This document shows, piece after piece, positions 5,979 to 10,000 of a DNA stretch of 10,000 bases. The position numbers and the translations under genes are program-made. Source of the DNA: Chloroflexota bacterium (lineage in GTDB: Bacteria > Chloroflexota > Anaerolineae > Anaerolineales > Villigracilaceae); NCBI GenBank assembly GCA_020217065.1, contig JAIWOB010000071.1, forward strand, positions 1-10,000, read 5' to 3'. The notes under the pieces are model-generated. The model was not told where the DNA came from, ran no database searches, and was given only the letters and a program-made list of their open reading frames with translations. The number at the start of each line of letters is the position of its first letter. Positions within the stretch are counted from its first letter, which is position 1.

Positions 5979-6785
5979 ATGACCAACTTACAACCCAAGC
6001 GGAAGACAGGTCTTGCGTTACTTGTCTCGGCGTTTATCCTCATCCTGTTCGCCCTCCTGACTCTTCGCCCAAGTCAGGGCGTGAAAGCGACGGCGCCTTT
6101 GCAGACCGCCGATACTTGTAAAGATTGTCACACTGAATATTATAAACTTTGGAGCGTCAGCCGGCACGGCTCCGCGCCGGTGGACTGCGGCAGCTGCCAC
6201 CGCTTGAGCGGAGAGGGCGCCCACCCCGAATTTCCCTACTCCGTTGAAAGTCAGGCTGTGACCTGCGATGTCTGCCATTCTCAAATTGCCGCCGAATGGA
6301 AAGCAAGCCGCCACGGAGAAATCAACCTCGGCTGCTCCTCCTGTCACGAGCCGCACTCGCAGCAACAAAAAGTATTGGACAAAACCCAGTTAATCTGCGC
6401 CAACTGCCATAAGGAACAATATGAAAGCGCCCACGACGCCACCCACGGCGCGGCGGGGTTGACCTGCGAGACCTGTCATCTTGGCGAGGATAGCGGTCAC
6501 AGCTTCAAAGCCACCATCGCCTCTTGTAATGAATGTCACTCCGATATTCACGAAGCCAAGCGGTTGATTGCCGCCGGTGTGGCTGTCCAACCGGCTGAAG
6601 GCGAATCCTTCGTTGAAGCCGCCCCAATGGAAGAGACGCAGCCCGCCGAAGCGCCCGCTCCTGAAGAAAAAGGCGGCATTACCCTGCCCTCCTGGTTGCT
6701 GCTGCTGGCTGGTCTGTTGATTGGCGGCGTTGGCGCTTGGGCAATCTTTGGGCAGGAGCCTGGAACGCCGAACCCTGAGAAATAA
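5979..6785 (+). CDS. Membrane-anchored heptaheme c-type cytochrome
   Basis: A 268-residue electron carrier on the outer face of the membrane. A positively charged N-terminus (KRK) is followed by a hydrophobic segment at 11-29 that serves as signal or anchor. Seven CXXCH sites begin at C47, 70, 96, 119, 140, 163 and 183, with the repeated SRHG and ATHG motifs that probably supply distal histidine ligands. A Glu/Pro/Ala linker (205-232) leads to a C-terminal membrane segment at 237-257 and a short charged tail. It is the first gene of an operon with an Fe-S protein and an NrfD-like protein, an order that recalls Qrc- and Nhc-type quinone-cytochrome complexes of sulfate reducers. Its likely job is to take electrons from the Fe-S subunit and pass them to soluble or lipid-anchored cytochromes. 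Direction and partner are inferred. Confidence 0.92.
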   Translation: MTNLQPKRKTGLALLVSAFILILFALLTLRPSQGVKATAPLQTADTCKDCHTEYYKLWSVSRHGSAPVDCGSCHRLSGEGAHPEFPYSVESQAVTCDVCHSQIAAEWKASRHGEINLGCSSCHEPHSQQQKVLDKTQLICANCHKEQYESAHDATHGAAGLTCETCHLGEDSGHSFKATIASCNECHSDIHEAKRLIAAGVAVQPAEGESFVEAAPMEETQPAEAPAPEEKGGITLPSWLLLLAGLLIGGVGAWAIFGQEPGTPNPEK

Positions 6786-6815
6786 CTTTAGAAATAAGCG
6801 GAATTGGAGGTCTGT

Positions 6816-7661
6816 ATGAACAACCCAAATGAAACCCCTCCCGAACAGGGACAACAAAAGATTGCCCGCCGCGACCTGCTGAAACTCGGCGGAGCGCTTC
6901 TGGGAGCCGCCGGGCTGACCCAGTTCTTCAGCCTGAATTCGCTTGCTGTTGCGCCGAGAAAATCAGGCGGCGCGGAAGGCGACGGTCCCAAATGGGGCAT
7001 GTTGATTGATATCAACAAGTGTATTGGCTGTAACTATTGCACCTACGCCTGTCAGGCGGTGAATAACCTTGCGGACGATATGCTTTACAACGTGGTCACC
7101 GTCGAAACTACGCAGTCCGGCGAAGAGTTCTTTCTCTCCCGCCCGTGTATGCAATGCGCCGAAGCCCCCTGCGTCCATGTCTGCCCGGTCGGCGCCACTT
7201 ACCACCGCGCAGACGGCATTGTGGCGATGGATTACGACTTGTGTATCGGCTGCCGCTATTGTCAGGTCGCCTGTCCCTACGCCGCCCGCGTCTTCAATTG
7301 GAAAGACCCTATCGAGAAAAGCGACAAATCTCCCGAATTTGGCGTGCAGGAAGTCCCCAACCGTCCGCGCGGCGTGGTGGAGAAATGTCACTTCTGCACC
7401 CAGCGCATTGACTACGGAGTCGAGCGCGGGCTTGTCCCCGGCGTGGACGAACCCGCCACCCCGGCCTGCGTCGTCGCCTGCCCGACGGGCGCGCGCGTTT
7501 TTGGCGATTTGAACGACGCTGAAAGCCCCATTTCAAAAGCGCGCGCTGAAGCCAGCGTTACCCTGCGCCTGCGAGAAGACCTCAGCGCCGAGCCGCGCGT
7601 GTATTACGTCCCGCCTGTCGCCAATTCCAAGACTCCGTTCATCCAGAACAAGGAAGGCTGA
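6816..7661 (+). CDS. Tat-exported four-cluster [4Fe-4S] ferredoxin-like subunit (NrfC/HybA/PsrB type)
   Basis: An Fe-S electron-transfer subunit of 281 residues. A twin-arginine signal (ARRDLLKLGG, R18-R19) followed by a hydrophobic stretch implies folding and cluster assembly in the cytoplasm before export. Sixteen cysteines form the four classical sites: C69/72/75/79, C111/114/119/123, C143/146/149/153 and C191/194/218/222, so all four clusters should be present. Homologues (HybA, NrfC, the PsrB group) couple a quinone-reactive NrfD-type membrane protein to a catalytic or cytochrome partner. The start at 6816 is preceded by TGGAGG (6805-6810); the in-frame TTG at 6804 overlaps that site and is rejected. 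The gene begins 30 bases after the heptaheme gene and ends 3 bases before the NrfD-like gene, which supports one complex. No molybdenum subunit is encoded nearby. Confidence 0.95.
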   Translation: MNNPNETPPEQGQQKIARRDLLKLGGALLGAAGLTQFFSLNSLAVAPRKSGGAEGDGPKWGMLIDINKCIGCNYCTYACQAVNNLADDMLYNVVTVETTQSGEEFFLSRPCMQCAEAPCVHVCPVGATYHRADGIVAMDYDLCIGCRYCQVACPYAARVFNWKDPIEKSDKSPEFGVQEVPNRPRGVVEKCHFCTQRIDYGVERGLVPGVDEPATPACVVACPTGARVFGDLNDAESPISKARAEASVTLRLREDLSAEPRVYYVPPVANSKTPFIQNKEG

Positions 7662-7664
7662 GCC

Positions 7665-8927
7665 ATGCTTCCAAACATTCACTGTCCTACCGTCCGCATT
7701 GGCAAGCGCTCCGTCATTGTCTTCCCCTATTGGATTGCCCTGCTGATTGCCGGCATCCTCTTTGGCTTGGTGGGCGCGGTCACGGTTCTGCGCGACGGCT
7801 TACACGTCACCGGCTTGTCGAACGCCGTCCCATGGGGGTTGTGGATTTCGATTGACCTCTCCGCCATTGCCATGGGCGGCTGCGCCTTTGTCTTTGGCGT
7901 GATTGTTTACATTCTGCGAATCAAGCGCTTTGAAGTCATCGGTAAACTCGCCGTTTTGCTCGGCTTCCTCGGTTATTCGACGGCGGGAATGGTCTTGCTC
8001 TTTGACCTCGGTCAGCCGCTGCGCTTTTGGCATCCCGTTGTCTTTTGGCAGCCTCACTCCCTGCTTTGGGAAGTCACCATGTGCGTGGTCCTGTATTTGA
8101 GCGTTTTGATTGCGGAGTTGTTTCCTATTGTTTTGGAGCATCCCGTTTTCCATTCCCATCCCTGGCTGACCAAATTCCGCTGGATGGGCAGCCTGATGAA
8201 GTTTGCCCACAAAGCGGCTCACTTTTTCCACGGCGCGGGACCGATTCTGGCGGTGGCGGGGCTGACTCTTTCCCTGCTCCATCAGGCGTCGCTGGGCGCG
8301 ACCTATTCGGTGTTGGCGGGACGCGGCGTCTGGTTCAACCAGAGCGCGCCGGTGCAGTTTGTCTTTTCCGCCATGAGCGGCGGCATCGCCCTGCTCTTTG
8401 TCGCAAGCGTATTTGTCTTCCGCGTCATGCGTCCCGGCCTGGTCACGGACGAGGCGTTGAAGGATGTCGCCCGCCTTTCAGGCGGTATCACCCTGCTGTT
8501 GACCTACCTCCGCGTTTGGGACTGGGCGGTTACCAACTACTACAGTTTCAACCGCGAAATCGCCCTGCAAACCGAAGTGCTGGATAAGATTGCCCCCTAC
8601 AGTATGACCTTTTGGATTGGGCAGGTATTGCTTCCCGTCATCGCCGGTTCCATTATGCTGGGCGCGAAGAAGGTCAACTTCCGCACGTTGATGGCGGTTT
8701 CGTTCTTCCCTATCGTCGCGGCGGCGCTTACCCGCTGGAACTATAACTTCGCGGGGTTGATTGCCTCCATCACTTACGACCCCTTCACGCCAAACGTGGT
8801 CTTGAACTCCTACGCTCCCACCTGGGTTGAATTCTCAGTCGCTTCGCTGGTGTTGAGTTACTGGCTCCTGGTTTTTAGCCTGGCGGCGCGTTACCTGCCG
8901 TTCCAGTCCATGAAGGAACATCATTAA
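7665..8927 (+). CDS. NrfD/HybB-like integral membrane quinone oxidoreductase subunit
   Basis: A 420-residue membrane protein with about ten hydrophobic segments. Its length and its early motif (HVTGLSNAVPWGLWISIDLS, residues 47-66) are typical of the HybB branch of the NrfD/PsrC family. These proteins bind menaquinone or ubiquinone near the outer face and exchange electrons with the partner Fe-S subunit without haem of their own; some members may also take part in ion translocation. Charged or polar residues within membrane segments, such as the FDLGQPLRFWHP region, are those often linked to quinone or proton paths. AAGGAAGG (7650-7657) lies inside the end of the Fe-S gene, and the 3-base gap implies translational coupling. 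With the two upstream genes it forms a quinone-to-cytochrome module. The gene ends just before a bidirectional terminator. Confidence 0.94.
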   Translation: MLPNIHCPTVRIGKRSVIVFPYWIALLIAGILFGLVGAVTVLRDGLHVTGLSNAVPWGLWISIDLSAIAMGGCAFVFGVIVYILRIKRFEVIGKLAVLLGFLGYSTAGMVLLFDLGQPLRFWHPVVFWQPHSLLWEVTMCVVLYLSVLIAELFPIVLEHPVFHSHPWLTKFRWMGSLMKFAHKAAHFFHGAGPILAVAGLTLSLLHQASLGATYSVLAGRGVWFNQSAPVQFVFSAMSGGIALLFVASVFVFRVMRPGLVTDEALKDVARLSGGITLLLTYLRVWDWAVTNYYSFNREIALQTEVLDKIAPYSMTFWIGQVLLPVIAGSIMLGAKKVNFRTLMAVSFFPIVAAALTRWNYNFAGLIASITYDPFTPNVVLNSYAPTWVEFSVASLVLSYWLLVFSLAARYLPFQSMKEHH

Positions 8928-8940
8928 TAAGGGGTTTCAT

Positions 8941-8982
8941 AAAAAGACCCGAAAGGCTTTTCAAACCCTTCGGGTCTTTTTT
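8941..8982. terminator. Bidirectional rho-independent terminator
   Basis: AAAAAGACCCGAA (8941-8953) is the exact reverse complement of TTCGGGTCTTTTT (8969-8981). The hairpin carries a T tract on both strands and so can terminate both the plus-strand NrfD operon and the converging minus-strand DUF1638 gene, whose stop codon (8981-8983) overlaps the right arm. Confidence 0.93.
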
Positions 8983-9661
8983 ATTGCCAGCCTTCAATTT
9001 TTCCGCCAGGCGGGACGACTAGAAAAGCGCCATCGGCTTGGGAAAGGTCTGTCGCCGCTTCTACCAGCCGCTTGACGTAACGCTCCGAGCCGCGAATTTC
9101 CCGGTAAGCCATTCCCCATTGTTTACAATACTCCGCCACTCGCATGGCTCTTTCACGATACTCCGCCAAATCTTCCTCCGAGTGACCGACCAGCGCAAGG
9201 CGTTTGTAATTTTTGTACTGCTCGTTCATGACGAAGTCGGCGGTTTTCTGCCCGTACTTTTCAACGTACTTTTCATATTCCTTAAGCGGGTCCGAGCCTG
9301 CCTCCAGCCAGCCGCCTGTAAGGTAGTAAGTGCCGGGATGGGCGTTGAACTCTTTGCGGTAGGTTTCATCCGAGCCGAGAAAGATGGCGATGCAATCTTC
9401 GGTTTTTGGCAGCAGCAGGGTGTGAATTCCAGATTGGATGTCTTTCAAGCCGTTGCCGCACAAGCCGTAGCCCAGCGCAATCAGGCTGGGCGTTTTAATT
9501 TCATCAATGGCGGCTTGCAGGGTCTTCCGCAAATTTTTGGGATTAGCGTGCAAGCCGTAATCCAGAAAAGCGACGCGGTCTTTCAACTCCGCTGGCAGGC
9601 GGCGGGCAAGCAACTTCTCAAAGACGCGGCAGGCGATGAAAACGATGGGGAGGTTATTCAT
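8981..9661 (-). CDS. DUF1638 domain-containing protein
   Basis: A 226-residue cytoplasmic protein with no signal or membrane segment. It shows the family hallmarks: an early IACRV segment (C11), the GYGLCGNG motif at 64-71 (C68), a DC pair (C90), FLGSDETY, and PGTYYLTGGW at 109-118. The three conserved cysteines could form a metal site, but no activity is established for the family that I can name with confidence. DUF1638 genes often lie beside corrinoid methyltransferase genes, and the gene upstream here is probably of the MttB family, which supports a role in one-carbon or methylated-amine metabolism. The start is ATG at 9661; an in-frame TTG at 9673 would add four residues. No clear ribosome binding site is visible, and a repeat element begins 13 bases upstream of the start codon. 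Confidence 0.85.
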   Translation of the reverse strand: MNNLPIVFIACRVFEKLLARRLPAELKDRVAFLDYGLHANPKNLRKTLQAAIDEIKTPSLIALGYGLCGNGLKDIQSGIHTLLLPKTEDCIAIFLGSDETYRKEFNAHPGTYYLTGGWLEAGSDPLKEYEKYVEKYGQKTADFVMNEQYKNYKRLALVGHSEEDLAEYRERAMRVAEYCKQWGMAYREIRGSERYVKRLVEAATDLSQADGAFLVVPPGGKIEGWQ

Positions 9662-9673
9662 GGTTTGTCGCAA

Positions 9674-9769
9674 AGACCTGACAGGTTTTCACAGACCCTA
9701 AATCAGCCCGCGCGAATCTGATTCGCGGAATCCGCGTCTGCGCGCCGCTTAATGAAACCTGTCAGGTCT
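9674..9769. repeat. 96-bp imperfect inverted-repeat element (REP/MITE-like)
   Basis: The ends are AGACCTGACAGGTTTTCA (9674-9691) and TGAAACCTGTCAGGTCT (9753-9769), reverse complements apart from one extra T. Each end is itself palindromic (ACCTG-N-CAGGT). The interior holds CGCGAAT-CTG-ATTCGCG (9711-9727) and the overlapping palindrome CGCGGAATCCGCG (9724-9736), so alternative hairpins are possible. It fills nearly all of the gap between the two minus-strand genes. It may be a mobile miniature element or a REP-like repeat; copy number in the genome cannot be seen here. Confidence 0.7.
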
Positions 9770-9773
9770 GATT

Positions 9774-10000
9774 TTACTTCTTCTCCCGCGCTTCTGCCGC
9801 GACCAAAATCTTTTCAATCGCTCCCAGCGTTTCGGGAGAGAGCGGTTTAGGGTGGTGGGTTTCCAAAATCTTTTTTACTTTTGCGTTCGCCGCATCTTCG
9901 GTGGAGAGGCTGCCGTTCTTTTCCCATTTGTTGTACGGCTCGCGGTCGAGGACGGTCGGAATCCATGCCTCTTTGCGGCACAGCGACGCGGACTTCGATT
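9774..10000 (-). CDS. C-terminal fragment of a probable MttB-family corrinoid methyltransferase
   Basis: Only the last 75 codons before TAA are inside the window; the gene continues past the right edge. The visible residues include EAWIPTVLDREPYNKWEKNG, then AANAKVKKILETHHPKPLSP and ETLGAIEKILVAAEAREKK. A tryptophan-proline stretch, a DR-x-(Y)-x-W block and an A-x2-(V)-x-KIL-x3-H-x-P tail are typical of the C-terminus of the trimethylamine/glycine betaine:corrinoid methyltransferase family, which moves a methyl group from a quaternary or tertiary amine to a cobalamin protein. The pyrrolysine or active-site region is not visible, so the substrate class cannot be decided. Its position upstream of a DUF1638 gene on the same strand supports the call. 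Confidence 0.72.
   Translation of the reverse strand, partial: SKSASLCRKEAWIPTVLDREPYNKWEKNGSLSTEDAANAKVKKILETHHPKPLSPETLGAIEKILVAAEAREKK

Noticed and set aside
9038..9721. A 227-residue open frame on the plus strand
   Set aside because: It is antisense to the DUF1638 gene, whose motifs are clear, and its end runs into the inverted-repeat element.

Overview
The window looks like chromosomal DNA of a strictly or facultatively anaerobic bacterium, most likely an Anaerolineae-type member of Chloroflexota. I infer this from moderately GC-rich coding sequence with AT-rich promoters, lipoproteins whose lipobox is followed by Ala/Glu/Pro/Thr-rich linkers (repeats of the TEAP type), many multiheme cytochromes, and a DUF1638/MttB-type pair at the right end. 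No rRNA, tRNA, CRISPR array, transposase or phage gene was seen.

Layout. Bases 1-390: an unassigned left end and an AT-rich control region with a 19-bp palindrome and a CRP-type palindrome. 391-1002 (+): XRE-cupin regulator, followed by a terminator at 1110-1136. 1325-2872 (+): a 13-heme lipoprotein cytochrome whose frame is crossed by one in-frame TGA (1577-1579). The frame is the same on both sides, and a stem-loop right after the TGA fits a bacterial selenocysteine insertion element, so I read it as one 515-residue selenoprotein rather than two genes. 2962-4701 (+): a lipoprotein with four rhodanese domains, ending at a strong terminator. 4862-5809 (+): LysR-type regulator. 5979-8927 (+): a three-gene operon coding for a membrane-anchored heptaheme cytochrome, a Tat-exported four-cluster ferredoxin-like protein and an NrfD/HybB-type membrane quinone protein. 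It ends at a bidirectional terminator. 8981-9661 (-): DUF1638 protein. 9774-10000 (-): C-terminal end of a probable MttB-family methyltransferase. A 96-bp inverted-repeat element lies between these last two genes.

How it may work. The NrfD-like protein would exchange electrons with membrane quinone, the four-cluster protein would carry them, and the heptaheme protein would pass them outward. No molybdopterin catalytic subunit is encoded here, so the outward-facing 13-heme selenocysteine cytochrome and the four-domain rhodanese lipoprotein are the natural candidates for the terminal redox step, perhaps on a sulfur or selenium compound or an extracellular acceptor. That role is inference. The selenocysteine reading is the most important result and is invisible to ordinary gene calling, which would split the gene into an 84-residue one-heme lipoprotein and a 427-residue cytochrome with no export signal.
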